64,000 bases of DNA from Zonotrichia leucophrys gambelii. Its lineage: Eukaryota; Chordata; Aves; Passeriformes; Passerellidae. Below are positions 23,176 through 35,908 of this stretch, one piece after another (within the stretch, counting starts at the first letter, position 1; each line of letters begins with the position of its first letter). A program made the translations under genes and the position numbers. Where the stretch lies: NCBI RefSeq assembly GCF_028769735.1, contig NC_088171.1, forward strand, positions 57,629,613-57,693,612, given 5' to 3'. The notes under the pieces were generated by a model. The model made no database searches, was not told the DNA's origin, and saw only the letters and a program-made list of their open reading frames with translations.

Positions 23176-23702
23176 TGATGCCTTGAGATAGAACCTGAAA
23201 CAGAGACTAGACAGAGCTAAGAGAATAAAGTAGGTACTTATTAAAAGGCCTTAAAAGGACACACCTTGGGCAGTACAAGAGCCTAGCCAGGGCTACATCA
23301 AAGATGGACCCAAAATGGTCACAAAATGCTCCACCAGTCACAAGGTTTCACACTTTTGTAAGTTTTGGTCTATTTACATATTGGAGTTAATTTTCCAGTT
23401 ACAGATTTGGGTTATGAAGTCCCATCCTTCTTGTTTGCTCCCCTCAGTTCTTCGTTGTTTGTGCTTTTAGATCTGAAGTTCATAATGGTTGTCCTTGGTC
23501 TCAAACTGGAAAAGGATTGTTTTGTCTAACTATCCCATGAAGAGAGCTTACTGACACTCAATATGAAGCTCAGAGCTGCACACCCAGGGAGAATCTGAGA
23601 CATGTGAAAGTTAAAACCTAAGGCATCTGCTTCCTTTTCTGCTTGTGAGGAATTTTCCATTAAATTCACATTAACATGCAAATACTATGTCCCTCCTGCA
23701 CA
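23176..23702 (-). mobile_element. LTR-like element, antisense
   Basis: It includes ACACCTTGGGCAGTACAAGAG, CTAGCCAGGGCT, CCAAAATGGTCACAAAATG and TTTTGTAAGTTTTGGT. I recognise this arrangement as an antisense bird ERV/LTR repeat. Ends are approximate and no target duplication was found. Confidence 0.5.
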
Positions 23703-25410
23703 CATTGTTCCTCTAGATAAAACCCTGAGAACAGAATTGGAAACAAATACAATCCTGAAGTCTTATAATCAGTGTGAAGACTATGTAGCAGAGTCACCAT
23801 CAAAGGTTGCTGAATGTAACATTCATGACAAAGGCATTGGCCCAATTGAAGGAAAAGACTTCTCTACTTTGCATGTAAGAAAGCAATTCAATTACTTGTT
23901 TTAGCTGCAAAAAGAGTATGCCTCACCTACTCCCCCTCAAGAAGACATATTCATGATAGAATTACAGAAGAATTGGACAAGGCAGACATCATGTCTGAAA
24001 TAAAAACACAGTTTCCATTCTGTGCTGTTGCCACAGCTGACAGCTTGCATTAAATTCATTAAGCCTGAATACTTTAATTGTATGCCAGGATGCAAAAAAC
24101 AGCATTAAGTTTTGATAACACTTTCAAAAAAACTACTCAAAATTTTAGAATACTCATTCATAACAACTTTCTAGTGACAGAAAAGCAATTAAATTTAGAG
24201 TTTATGAGGTTTCTCAATCATGCACAGCAGCATTTTCATTAACAAATTAAATTAAAATCAAAATGCTAAAGAACAAACTGCACTGTAACCTGTTATCTGT
24301 AATCTACAGGAAGAAAATAGAGTAAAAGTGTGGAGAGGAAATGCAAAAAGTCTTTCGTGTTTAGCATGATTAGAGAGGAACTGAGGAATGAAATTAAGAC
24401 TTGAATGAAGTCTTGAAAATCTATAAAACTGAAGAATGTGAACTGGTACTATTGTGTCTCTTAGACTTATGTCAAAAGATGCTGCCTCTCACTGGTCAAG
24501 CAATATTGATTTTACGCTATTTAGTAAATTACAGTTGTGACCCAAATCTTCCTCTGTCACCTTTCATCCTACCAGAGTAGTGATATTTGCTAAAACCTTT
24601 CAAAGCCTGCATGTTTCATTCTTTCTTTTTCAAATTAGTGGCAGCACAGCTCCAGTTTGTTACTGTAGAGTGCTTCGTCCTGACATGGCTGTCATATAGA
24701 CTTAATGTTTTGAATTCTTTGCCTCACTTATGCAAAACATAGTTTACAACAGGATAAAACAGTACGTTCTAAGTATTGCAAAAACAATTGCCTCACAAGC
24801 AAGCATAGCATAACTGGCTGGCAGTTAAAGTAACTGAATACAGGCTGAATACATTTCACTCATAGGAGTCTTTTCCAATCCAAGCATCAATATAAATGTT
24901 GGCTTCCCTTTCTTCTGTCCTCATTCCACTCCCCAAAAAATAATCTGAACAAATATAGACTAGAAAATCTAAATGTCCCATAAGTGTACTGAGCCTATTA
25001 TTATCACTGCTTTAATTGAAGGGATGGGACCACAGTTGGGCTAAAAATGATTTATTGCTCAAATAAACATCAGTCTCAAAGGCTGTGAGATTTACGAGAG
25101 CAAGCAGTTGGCCATAGCTCAAAGTGGTGACAAGTTCTTCATTACAAGACAATATATAACTTTGTAATCCAATGAACAGTTGCCACAAAATTTATTTTGC
25201 TTTTCTAACCCATCATCTTTACTTACTTCTGCTGCAATGCAGATATTTTTATCCAATGGACTACTATCCTACGTACACATGTATCCTTGTATCATAACAT
25301 CTAAAATTTTAGCTTACTCTATACAATCACCCCCCTACATTATAAGCCTTGCACCATCTTACCAAATATAGTTTCTTTCTTACTTAAGGCATATTCTTAC
25401 TTACAACATT
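23703..25410. other. Unclassified AT-rich DNA
   Basis: No recognisable gene, transposon end or RNA gene. Confidence 0.55.
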
Positions 25411-25690
25411 TTAAGATGCATGTGAGGGGGGGAAGGGGCAGGTCAGGCCTTGCCCTTGTGAGGCAGCTATCTGCCCCCTACACCCCCACCCCCAGAGCCT
25501 TATATCCCAGCCTGGCAGTGGCTGCCAGTCCCTGGCACACTGGAGAGTGTGCCAGGGGTCCATACCTGACTGTGGTGCCCCTGACCCAGCTTCTAAGTGG
25601 CCAAATGACCAGAATTCCCACCTGGAGGAAGGGGCCAAGAAGGTCAAGGGGTATTTAAGGCTGAACATGTGGTTAGCACATCTTGACCCT
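25411..25690 (-). repeat. Dispersed repeat P, copy 1 (inverted relative to copy 2)
   Basis: Its reverse complement matches 48990-49215 over most of its length (shared blocks: GGCAGCCACTGCCAGGCTGG, GATAGCTGCCTCA, GGCAAGGCCTGACCTGCC, GGGAATTCTGGTCATTT). It has TATA-like GGATATAAGG and CCTTAAATAC motifs on the minus strand, so an LTR U3 is possible. This copy alone contains a perfect hairpin at 25530-25557. Confidence 0.75.
25530..25557. repeat. Perfect 12-bp-arm hairpin inside repeat P
   Basis: The arms 25530-25541 (CCCTGGCACACT) and 25546-25557 pair perfectly around the loop GGAG. The other copy lacks this perfect pairing. Confidence 0.85.
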
Positions 25691-26365
25691 ATGTCCTCTC
25701 AGAATTTCTATTGGCAGAACACCACTGGAACCATAAGTAGCTGTATTTGGGGTTTTTATATTTTTTCTGTCTTTTTGTCTTCCTTCTTCTTTTAATTGCC
25801 TCTTCCTGGAATTTTTGAGTAATTTAAAATCAATCAGGCTTTGCATTTGCTAAGTGGAATGGGCAAAGTTAACACTTTGAGAAGCGTTTTATGGTGGTTG
25901 AATGTTGCACTAAACCTTTTACCAAAGTTTCCTTGATTTTCTGTAGTTACTGCTAAAGTTTTTCTTGTTGTTTTGACTTTTTGAGAATATCTTGTAACTG
26001 TTTCTTTCGTGGGTCTAACTCAGAGTACATGAACTGTAAGTGCTTTTAAAAGTCTCATCAAGTGAGTTTTTCAGGGCCTTACAGCCTATGAAGCCAGCAA
26101 ATGTTTCTGAAATGTTGATGACTGAACAACCCAATCTGGATTGAAGGGCAATTTTTTTTTTGTCTTGTACACAATTAGTATCCAGGTTAGGCTTCTCTGC
26201 AGCAAATGTCCATCTCCATGGTCATGCTAATACAGAAAAAAAGCACTTGGTGAGCAGCTCTGCAGCATTGTCTACTTAATATAGCACAATTTACTTCTTT
26301 TCATTTTAAAGGCCTTTTAGAAGAGGAACAGGGAGTGTACATTAAAAAAGGTGTCTTTGAGAGGT
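25691..26365. other. Unclassified AT-rich DNA
   Basis: Nothing recognisable apart from short homopolymer T runs. Confidence 0.5.
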
Positions 26366-27110
26366 TATACAGAATCATAGAATCATTTGGTTTGAATAAG
26401 ACATATAAAAACCTCAAGTCCAACCATTAACTTAATACTGCCAAGTCAACACAAAACCATGTCCCTAAGTACCATATCTACCCTTTTTTTTATTACCTCT
26501 AGGAATGGTCACTCAACCACTTCCCTGAGCAACTTGTTCCAATGATAGATAACCTGTTATATGAAGTAATTTTTCATAATATATATTCTAAAATTCCCCT
26601 GGAGCAACTTGAAGTCATTTCCTTTTGTCCTGTCACTTGATACCTGGGAGAAGACACAGACTATCACCTGTCTACAACCTCCTTTCAGCCAGATGTGGAG
26701 AGCAATAAAGTCTGCCCTGAAACTCCTCCTCTCCAGGCTTAACAACCCCAAGCTCCCTCAGTCAGTCCTAAAAACACTTGTGCTCCAAACCTTTCACCAG
26801 CTCCATTGCCCTTCTCTGGAGACCCTACAGCACTTCAATGTATTTCTTGTAGTGGTAGATCCAGAAATGAACACCAGGTTCGAGGTGCATCCTCAAGTAC
26901 AGGAGTACAATCACTGCCTTGGTCCTGCTGGCCACATAATTGTTGACATAGGCCAGGCTGCCACTGGCCTTCTTCGATACCTGGGCATATTCTGTTGCAT
27001 GTTCAGCTGCTGTCAACCAGTGCCCCCCAGGTCATTTTCTGACATGCAGTTTTCCTGCCAGTCTGTAGTGTCCAAGCACAGGTCTTGTTGCGACCCAAGC
27101 TCAGGACCTG
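26366..27110 (-). mobile_element. CR1 LINE 3' fragment, antisense
   Basis: It starts on + with ACAGAATCATAGAATCATTT, the antisense of the CR1 3' terminal repeat. Typical CR1 antisense text follows: AAGTCCAACCATTAACTTA, CTGCCAAGTCAACAC, ACCATGTCCCTAAGTACCAT, CATTGCCCTTCTCTGGA and GCCAGGCTGCCACTGGCCTT. The 209-codon frame at 26609-27238 on the opposite strand is an artefact of this repeat. Confidence 0.88.
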
Positions 27111-27239
27111 GATATTTTCTTATACATAGGTCACACCTTTCTTCATATACTATACACTACATACACTATATACAACTTAGCTTTCAGCTCAGTCCTATAT
27201 ATTGTAAAAGTACAAGTCCAAATAATAGAATTTTGTAGT

Positions 27240-28130
27240 GGGTGTAGTGCTGGCCAAATGCCAGTGCACTAGAATTATTTACTCATTTTCTGCTGTGAGA
27301 TAAGGATGAGGAGGAGAGAAAGCAGGCTTAAAACTTTAAAAAGTACAAAGAAAACATTAATAACAGAACTAAAAGAAAAATAATAAAAGCCAGAACACTT
27401 CTCCTTCCCCCAACTCCATTCTCTTTTCCCATTGACAATGTAAAGAGACAAAATTTGGTATTTTCAGTCCATTTACCACTTCTAAATTAATCTTTCTTCA
27501 GTTTACTTCAGGAGAAGAGTCTCTCCTGTCATGCCATGGAGACCCTTCCACAAGAAACAGTCCTCTCATGGTTTTAATTTTCACGAATAGCAGCTGCCCA
27601 GAAATCTGCAATCATGAAGTCCCTCCCACGGTTTGGTAGTTTTCCCACAACTACTACTGTGGGTCATTTCAGCTTATTGGGATTCAATTTTAGGGACAAG
27701 TTGTTCTAGTATAGAAACAAAAGTTCTTCTATTTCTGTGAATAGTGGTTTTCTTCTTCCATCCTGGGGCAAGGTTTCTCATCTTTCTCATCTCTCTCTGT
27801 TCAAGCTTCTCATTGGATCACAACTATTACAACATTACGTTGCTTCAACATGGGTGTTGCTCATGGCTGTGGATAGAACATCCTCCCAGTGCATTCCATG
27901 AATTACCGGGAAAAAGAGTCTGATGTATCAATTATATCTTCACCATAGCCTTACAAGAGAATTTCAGCCCAAGACTAAGGCAACTCCTCATTCTTCTCCC
28001 ATCTCCCATCCAAGGGTTTAGTCCTTCTTCACTGACCTTGGTGTCTCCATGTTTTTCTTCTTTAAGTGTCTTTATGTGCCCTTCCCTTTTTCTCTTACTC
28101 AAGAGAAGATTAATGCCTGCAAGTTTCATC
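27240..28130 (-). mobile_element. Probable ERVL-type LTR, antisense, diverged
   Basis: Pyrimidine-rich phrases such as GAGAAGAGTCTCTCCTGTCATG, GAATTTCAGCCCAAGAC and TCCCTCCCACGGTTTGG resemble a common bird ERV/LTR repeat read in antisense. It is old and its ends are not defined. Confidence 0.4.
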
Positions 28131-28139
28131 TGTGCACTG

Positions 28140-28640
28140 AAAGTTAATATCTCGCCCAGGCCTGCAAATGGTCATGTCATCTCTGCCGGGCAGTGGCCAG
28201 TCTGGCTGCATGGCTGTTTTCCAGTCACTGCTGCAGTCAATTCCAGCAGCAGGGCTGCTTTCTGCATGGGGCTGCAGGACCGTGTCTGTTTTTAGCTTCA
28301 TGATTTTCCACCAGCAGGATGGCTCGGCAGCCCATGGCCAGAGTGGGGCCCATCTGGGCTACACCCAAAGCCAAGCAGAACTGGCCTGGGCCGCCGGCCA
28401 TGGTTGGAAGTTGGCCGTGGCAGAATCTCATCTGAGCTACACTGCAGGCTGACCTGGCCACGCAGCAGATGGGGCTTGGTGTGGCCATGTAGAGGAATGG
28501 AGCCCAGCCTGTCCAGGTGGCAGAGTGGGGGGCCAGTCCGGCCAGCACTGCAGCAGAGCGGGGCCCAGCCCATCCAGCACTGCAGCAAGAGCGGGGCCTG
28601 GCAGCGGAGTGGGGCCTGGCCCAGCCAGCATGCAGGTACC
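28140..28640. repeat. GC-rich block with internal repeats
   Basis: A GC-rich island in AT-rich surroundings with repeated motifs: GCACTGCAGCA occurs at 28543 and 28579, GCGGGGCC/GAGTGGGGCC occurs several times, and GGCC-type words are frequent. It is probably a minisatellite-like part of the adjoining element. Overlapping ORFs on both strands (136 and 97 codons) are composition artefacts. Confidence 0.5.
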
Positions 28641-28859
28641 TATTCAAAAGACAGAAGCAAGAGAGCTGTCCCAGGGCTTGTTTGTCTTAAAATGTGATCT
28701 CATAGAGGCATATTCACCTTTCCTAACTGGTTTAACAGGGTGTCAATATTCAAAACTAGTCAGCTGATTGGTTCTGTCAGGTCCGAAGGAAGCTTATGTG
28801 GAATCACTTCCAGAGCTGGTGGGGTTTTTTTCCCTATCTAAAAACCAAACTAAGTTAAA

Positions 28860-31800
28860 CCACAACAAATTTGTACTCAAATTTCTCATTTTCTAATTTG
28901 CATCCAGGGATTTGAGACTACTTTTATTCAGAAAACTGTGACTTAATATGAAACCACTTTTCAGATTAACTAAAACATCCTAAATCACTATCACAGCAAC
29001 TCCAGATGATTTTCAACCGCTAAGAGCCAGAAAAAGTTTGAGGTCAGAAAGTTCTTGCAAGCAGCCATAAGGGGCAGACAAAAGTTCAAAACAGCTGAAC
29101 AAAATAGGAAGGTTAGCAGATTGAGTTTTTAAGACATTCAGCAAGACCAAATGGTTAAATTTAAGGCTCAAAATGCAAATAAATTATTTTCTATTGAAAA
29201 GACAAAGCTTGGAAGAAAACTTTATGCAGACATGTGGGTTCTACTATATCTTTTATTATTCGATATGTCATTCTAAGATTCCACTACAGACAGTATTCAT
29301 AATACAGACTATATCATGATTTCCAATAGCCTAACTAGTAAATTCTCCATATGACTCCTCTCAAACTTTTCTTCCAGAAACAGACATGAACCCCACTCTG
29401 CCCTACACAAAGTTTCCATCAAACAGCTTTTTTAAATCCAGGAAGAATATCAAAATTTTAAGACGTTCTTCCAGCCTCTTGAACTCAAGGCAGCTGATTT
29501 CTCCTTCTGATTTTACTAAATCAGTCTTAAAAAGAAAAAAACTCATCATTATTCTTCCTCTGAAAGCAATAATTCTGCAATGAAATGTCAATGCCTGAAG
29601 ATTAAGTGCTAGGAAGGCACCAGACAATTTTTATATGTAGAAAAATCCCCATATTCTCTTCATCCCTCCTCAACCCAAAATGGGCAGTAAATGTTCTAAG
29701 AAAAATGACAAACAGAAAAGCAGCACAACAGCAGAGGCTGCTGAGCAGGGCTGATTCTTTTCTTTTTTTTTTTTTTCAGAAAAAGTTTTTAATTGTTTTC
29801 TCTACTAAAGCAGAAAAAAAGAAAATTTAGTGTACTTTCACAAGAGATAAATGTATCAAGTGTTTTTGTTATGACAAAATAGCTTTCTTTGATTAAAGTT
29901 TATTTTGCTAGAAATGTTTTATTGGCTCAATATGAATCGGTATTTGCAGTAAGATAAAAAAATCCCAATTATTTTTCTTCAGGAAGAAGCAAAGAGCAGG
30001 GCAGAACTTCACTATCTCAATCATAAAATTCACCTCTTGGGGTTTCTTCAGGGAACTGTAACTAATAGAGGAAGTAAATAATCCATTTAATTCCACACAT
30101 GCACAATTTATACATTATCCAAATGAAGACATTGTCATTTTATCATTAATGTCACGAATATTTACATTTGTAAGACTCTGGTCTCACAGGCACCTATGAT
30201 TCTCACAGAGTGAATCAATGAGTAAATTTGGGTTATTGAATAGGTCAAAAATGTCAATTGAATTTGCAGTTACCTCCTTAAGTCTTAAAAAAAAAACTTC
30301 CTTTCTTTTAGTGTTGGAATATACTATGATTTAACGCCAATGTATAAAAATACCCTGTTTGCAAAACATGTCTTCCCTTAAAACAAAGAATAAGAACTAT
30401 TCAGTCCTGATGATCAACTTGCATGTGCACACATCATTTTAAAAGACAAATACATAAAGCAATAGAAATAGTATTTCACAAAAAATTATTTGTCATTTCA
30501 ACTTGAAATAAACACAATCACACCTGGTACTTTTTTACATAACTAAGTTTTCTCAGGTTCCAGTGAAAAATTACTGATATCCTGGGAGGTTCTCTAATAA
30601 TTTTCTATTTATTTCAACATACATCTAAGGAAAGACAGGGATTGCCCCACATAAGGCAAAGATGTATAAGGACTACCAAATAATTTAGGAAAATACATTA
30701 TTTCATAATTTAATAAGATTTACTTAGAATAAGGAAAAATTAACTCAAATGTAGTATCCTTACATTTTGTAAGAACTATTTTATATTAATTTAATTGCAA
30801 TTAAGAAATAAAGTATTCCTACTGAAAAGTAGCAAGGCTACACAATTTACTAACAGTAGTTTCCTGAATAAAATGCAGGTTTTTGTCCCCAAATGTATCT
30901 ATGAGCTCAAATAGTAATATGTCCTCATAAAGTTCCTAGACTTCATATGGGGAAAAAATGTCAAGAAATAATTCTATCATTCATAGTCAGGTAGCATGAG
31001 AGCTTGTATGTGACTACTTTTGTAGTAGGACATGCACTATCTACCTGTTAGCAAGCAGAATATACATCAGGAGTTTTTCTGATAATTTACAATGAACTAA
31101 GCACAGAAGAGTCCTAAATTCAATTGTAATGGAACTTTGTCAAGTATTCCCAAAGATCAATTCATGTATCTGGGTTCTGCCTTTCAGTCACTTCAGCAGC
31201 TACTGCTGCATCTCCATTGTGATACCTTGAGTCTCCTCATGCACTATCTTGGCTTTAGTTTGTTGCCTAGTTGAGGAGCTTCAACCAACCACATCTTGTA
31301 TACAGAGCCTCAGGAGCAGGAAAAGTTACAAATGTTTTCCTGTTGCCCTTAAATTCTTCTCTTTCTGGCATATGCAATTTGAAACTTTAGTCTTTGTGAC
31401 AGAGAGGACCCTGCTAAATCTCTACCACTAGCAAACATTCTGTTGAAATTAAAAGATGCAGTTATTTCCAGTAGTAAACACAAGAATGCAGTGAATATAA
31501 CTGAAGGTACAGAGTGGAGTAACAGGAAACTAAAACAACATAGAAACTAATCTGCTATTACTTAATGGATTTGTGCTTGCAAATTACCTTGGGCAAGATA
31601 TCTAAACTGAGTTAATAATATAAAAATGCATGTGCTTCTATAAGGTATTTTCAAATGTCCTTCAACAGATTATGTATATGATTTCCCCTGAAATTAAGTT
31701 AACTGAATTCCTAACCTTGTTTGGTATTTCTGAATCCCATACTCAATTATCTAGTGCATACCACTTTCAAAAATATGAGCATGGAGAATAGTTTGAATAC

Positions 31801-32078
31801 CCCTTTGGCTCATTAAGTCAACACCTACTTAATTAATCCTCTACTTAGCCTTTGCTTCAAAAAGTACAACAAATCCAAGTGTCTTTAGTATTCTACATTT
31901 CCAGCTTCAAATTGGAAGAATGCACAAGAAGAAAAGCTTACTTAACAAATTTCTGGCACCTTTGCAATGATTATGGTACTTACTTCACATGTCTTTTTTT
32001 AGGGTACATGCAATTTTTTTTCCCAGGAGAAAACTGTTCAGTCAAACATTTTTCCTTGAATGATAGCAGTAAGAGCCT
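28860..32078. other. Unclassified AT-rich DNA
   Basis: Over 3 kb with poly-A/poly-T runs, short low-scoring frames and no recognised mobile element or gene. Confidence 0.55.
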
Positions 32079-32460
32079 GAGACAAGAGATGTGGGACTCC
32101 AGGCAGTTCTTCAAAATGCAGTTTATTGTATCCAAGATGTTACAGCAGTCCAGGGTCCTGGGTGACAGAGCCACACCTACAGCTGCCAGCTCTAGCTGTA
32201 GACAAGCCTGAAGACCCTTTAATTTTGGTTACAGTGCATTGTATATTTTTCTTTGCTGAGCATCTTAATACATAATCAGGCAATCAATACCTTTACTATT
32301 ACCTACAGCCTATCATAACTATAATCGTTACCATATTATGGTCAATACTATCCAATCACGAGTTAGTATGTTACACTTTATGCTTAAAGTTGTTGTTGTT
32401 CAGTTTTGTTGCAGTGGAAAATTCTTAAAACCTTTTTTCTACTTGCCACATCAACATGTC
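32079..32460 (-). mobile_element. LTR, antisense, common bird type
   Basis: It reads on + as TGAGACAAGAGATGTGGGACTCC, then GCAGTTTATTGTATCC (AATAAA on the minus strand at about 32122), CAGGGTCCTGGGTGACAGAGCC and TTACCTACAGCCTATCATAAC. I recognise this as a widespread avian LTR. Neither end has a clear target duplication. Confidence 0.6.
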
Positions 32461-35150
32461 TTGTTTCCCTGTGGTATCTTTCTGCTTGGTAAAAACATCC
32501 TTTTTTTGTGGTAAGCTTATCCTTTGCTCTAAGTCATAAAATCTCTTTCCAACTCAACATAACCTTTGCTTTCTTACTTGTCCAGTCAGACTGGTTCAGA
32601 AATCCTCAATTTGCACATCTATTATTCTTCAATATCCAAACTTGCTTCCATCTCTATTTCATTCTCAGGTTTTACATTCAGAGAGCTTTCTGCCAAGCAT
32701 ACATATCTGTGAAACTTTCTTATCAAACTTTCATCTTCCTCAACAGATAGGAAAAAATATTTTATATTGGTTTTCTCATTAGCTTTAATTTTCTTGTTAT
32801 GCAAAAGAAACACTCTGAAATTCTACTTTTAAATTCTTTTAATCAGTATTTGGTTTGGAAAGATATGCAATTAAGACTAAGCACTTTACTATTTTTTCAG
32901 GGCCATTAAGCTAATTATTACTCAAATCTCAAATTGTGTTAAATTTACTCAGAATTCAATTTCAATTAGTACCAGAGTAATTATTCTTATTCATGGACTG
33001 TTTATTGAACAGTGAGTAGATATGAACATATCTTATGGGAAGTGGCTTCTTTTAAGGTTATGATGTTAATGTTTAGTTTGAAAGTGCAGTCATGGTCCAT
33101 TTGGACCTCTCCAATTTATACTCTGTGCATATGTGTACTCTGTGATTTAAACTGTATTTCATGAAGTCTTTAAGAAACACAGGAACTAAACATGATAAAC
33201 AGTGTCTCAATTTCCTTTTCTCAGAGCAGTATATCACATGAATTCACTTATTCACCATTTCAAGTCATAGGGTTTCATAACTTACAACCCATAACCCTTA
33301 AGATCATGTGGAAAAAAAAAAGGCATTATTTACCTAGCTAAGGGTGAGAATGTTCATCCTTCCATCCTCATCACAATGCAAATGTCCTCTGGATGACACC
33401 AGGAAGCACAAAAGCCTTAGTAGTCTAGCTGCTGTTAGATCCACTTCAAAACTTTCTGGGCTAGCTGGCATTTTACACCTTCCAGTTTAGAGGACTGGTA
33501 TCTACCATTTCCATAAGTTAGTGGATTGTGACGACACTCTCAGGGAAAACATAATTTCCAGAGGAGACAACAATCTTGCAGGAGACAATTGCTGCATAAC
33601 AGCCTTGTAACTCTTTCTGGCCATCTGTCCTGCCTATATGATGCTCTTACTTTGACCTAGTGGCACTGTTCTGGGTATCCACTGGGCAAGAGCTAGCTTA
33701 GCCAAAATCTAAGCAGCTGTTGAACAAAAATTCACAGATGCTCAATAGGCCATTTCGGTGTTTAGGCCATTCAGTCATTGGAGGGGGGAGAGTAAGTCGC
33801 CTAAAAATAACTTATAGTCAGACAGCAAATTTCTCACAAATAAGAACTGTGTTAAGAAAATGGTAGAGTAGAACTTAAAAAGTTCTGTATCCTCCTTTGC
33901 CTTCTTATTGAGGTTAAAGGCTAAAAGGAACCTAATCCTTTACTAGGGGTGAGGAAGGAGTTAGAATGGTATTTAATCCATATTTTAAGTCATTGCTTCA
34001 GTGTGCACACATTGCTATAATTCTTGCAGATTCCAGAGAACCTTAAATGGATTTACTTTCAGATTTGCAGTTTTAATTTAGCAGTTTTGAAGTATAGATC
34101 AGTTTTTCTTGAAATTAGAAGTTGCAGTGGTTCTATCAAACAAAGAAAGTTTTAATATCTAAAAATTATTTACTTTGACTTTCTCTGAAAGAGTAGGAAT
34201 ATTTTTAATATTTTTAGCAATATTAATTAGAATATGTACTACATTTAATGCTGTTCAGCAATTAAAATATACCACAAATCTCACGATGGTCTAGCATCAT
34301 ATTGTCTCCAATATACTAAGAAAATGGCTGCAGCCCTTGCCTTTCCTACTTTACATGGGTCAGCATGACCCACAGGGCAAACATGAAGCAAGACCCCCCC
34401 CCATTACAGAAGGCGGTATTCTAAATCGCTCAGAGGCACTCTGAACTATAAAATTAAGAGTGTCCTTACTATCTGTACACATTGTATAATAATCTAGTTG
34501 GGTTTTTTCTTGCAGATTAGTAATTAAAATATAATTCTGAAGTTTGCTAAGGGAAATTAAATAAACTTCAAAAAGCACATACTACATCTGCCTTCTCATT
34601 GACTTCTCATGCTAGGAAGAAAACAAACCAAAGCCAACTCGTGACATGAATCTAAGCATCCCACAAATTTTTTAAAATATTTTTGTGAGGATTTTCTATA
34701 ATATCTTGTGTAGTTTTAGTTTCTGTAAATTTCTGGTTGGTTCATAGTCCAAACACATTCAAAAATATAAAGCTTTATTTTCAATCAAAACAGGTAAGTG
34801 TGGCCTCTGGAATCAGACAAATACCAGCAAATAAGGGATATACTTTTTCCACTTGGCCTTTTCTTGATCTAGCCTGATGGGTTGGAGATTGAAATGTTGT
34901 GATTTATGACTTAAATATATTCATGAAGGACTTTTGCCTATTATAGCAAAACTGTATAACAGAAGCTGAATACCACTAATCCCTGAGTAAGGCCTTACAC
35001 TGCTCATTGATTGAGATAAGATAAAGTGACTCAGGTCTGGAATGGGGAAAGAGGGATCAAGCTTGGCACCCTCAAGGTGGAGAACATAGCCCCAGGGCTA
35101 TCAGCTGCCAGACTTGAACAGACCCCTACACCAAAGGAGGGGGCGAGGAA
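32461..35150. other. Unclassified AT-rich DNA
   Basis: No recognisable gene or mobile element. The frames of 80 codons or fewer show no domains. Confidence 0.55.
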
Positions 35151-35650
35151 AGGTTTTAGCTTTTCTTCATAGGCCTCACATTCTAGACCAGCTATCAGCT
35201 CCACTGCCCTTCTCTGGAAACACTCCAGCACCTCAGTGTGCTTTTTGCAATATGCACCCAAAACTGGACAGAGTACTCAAGGTGCTGCCTAACCAGTCTG
35301 ACTACAGAAGAATCACTTCTTTGGACTTGCTGATACAGGTCAGGATGTCATCAATATTTTCAGCCACCTGGGCACACACTGGCTCACATTCAGCTGGCTG
35401 CCAACCAGAACCCCCATACTCTTTTATGATAGACATCTTTCCAGCTACTCTTCCCTAAGCCTGTAACACTCATGAGGTTGTTGTGGATAAAGTGCAGGAC
35501 CTAGCACTTGTCTTGTTAAACTTCACATCGTTGGTCTCAGCCCTTTAATCCAGCCTGTCCAGATGCCTCTGCAGAACCTTCCTACAGCAGATCAACACTC
35601 TCATCCAGTTTGGTGTCATCTGCAAATTTACTCAGTCCCCTCATTTTTGG
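35150..35650 (-). mobile_element. CR1 LINE 3' fragment, antisense
   Basis: Contains the antisense CR1 phrases CCACTGCCCTTCTCTGGA, ACACTCCAGCACCTCAGTGT, TTGTTAAACTTCACATCGTTGG, CCTCTGCAGAACCTTCCTACA and TTTGGTGTCATCTGCAAATT. It is truncated at both ends. Confidence 0.85.
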
Positions 35651-35875
35651 GAGGGGGGGGAGAAATCTATTGATCTGTTCAATAGATCATCAATATTGAA
35701 CAGGACTGGAAGATATTGAACAGGACTGCAAAGTCACATACATTTCTGATTTCACAGTGAATACTGGATAGGAAAATTCTCAGTGTCTAAAGAAATCACA
35801 CACACAAACACTAGTCAAAAAATATGAAGATAATAAATATAAGTCTTCAGTAAGTGAAATTTCCTTGAGGATAGG

Positions 35876-35877
<2 letters not shown>

Positions 35878-35906
<29 letters not shown>

Positions 35907-35908
35907 GA
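35878..35908 (+). repeat. (GTA)n microsatellite
   Basis: About ten consecutive GTA units. Confidence 0.95.

Noticed and set aside
26609..27238. 209-codon + strand frame
   Set aside because: It is the antisense of a CR1 fragment and not a gene.
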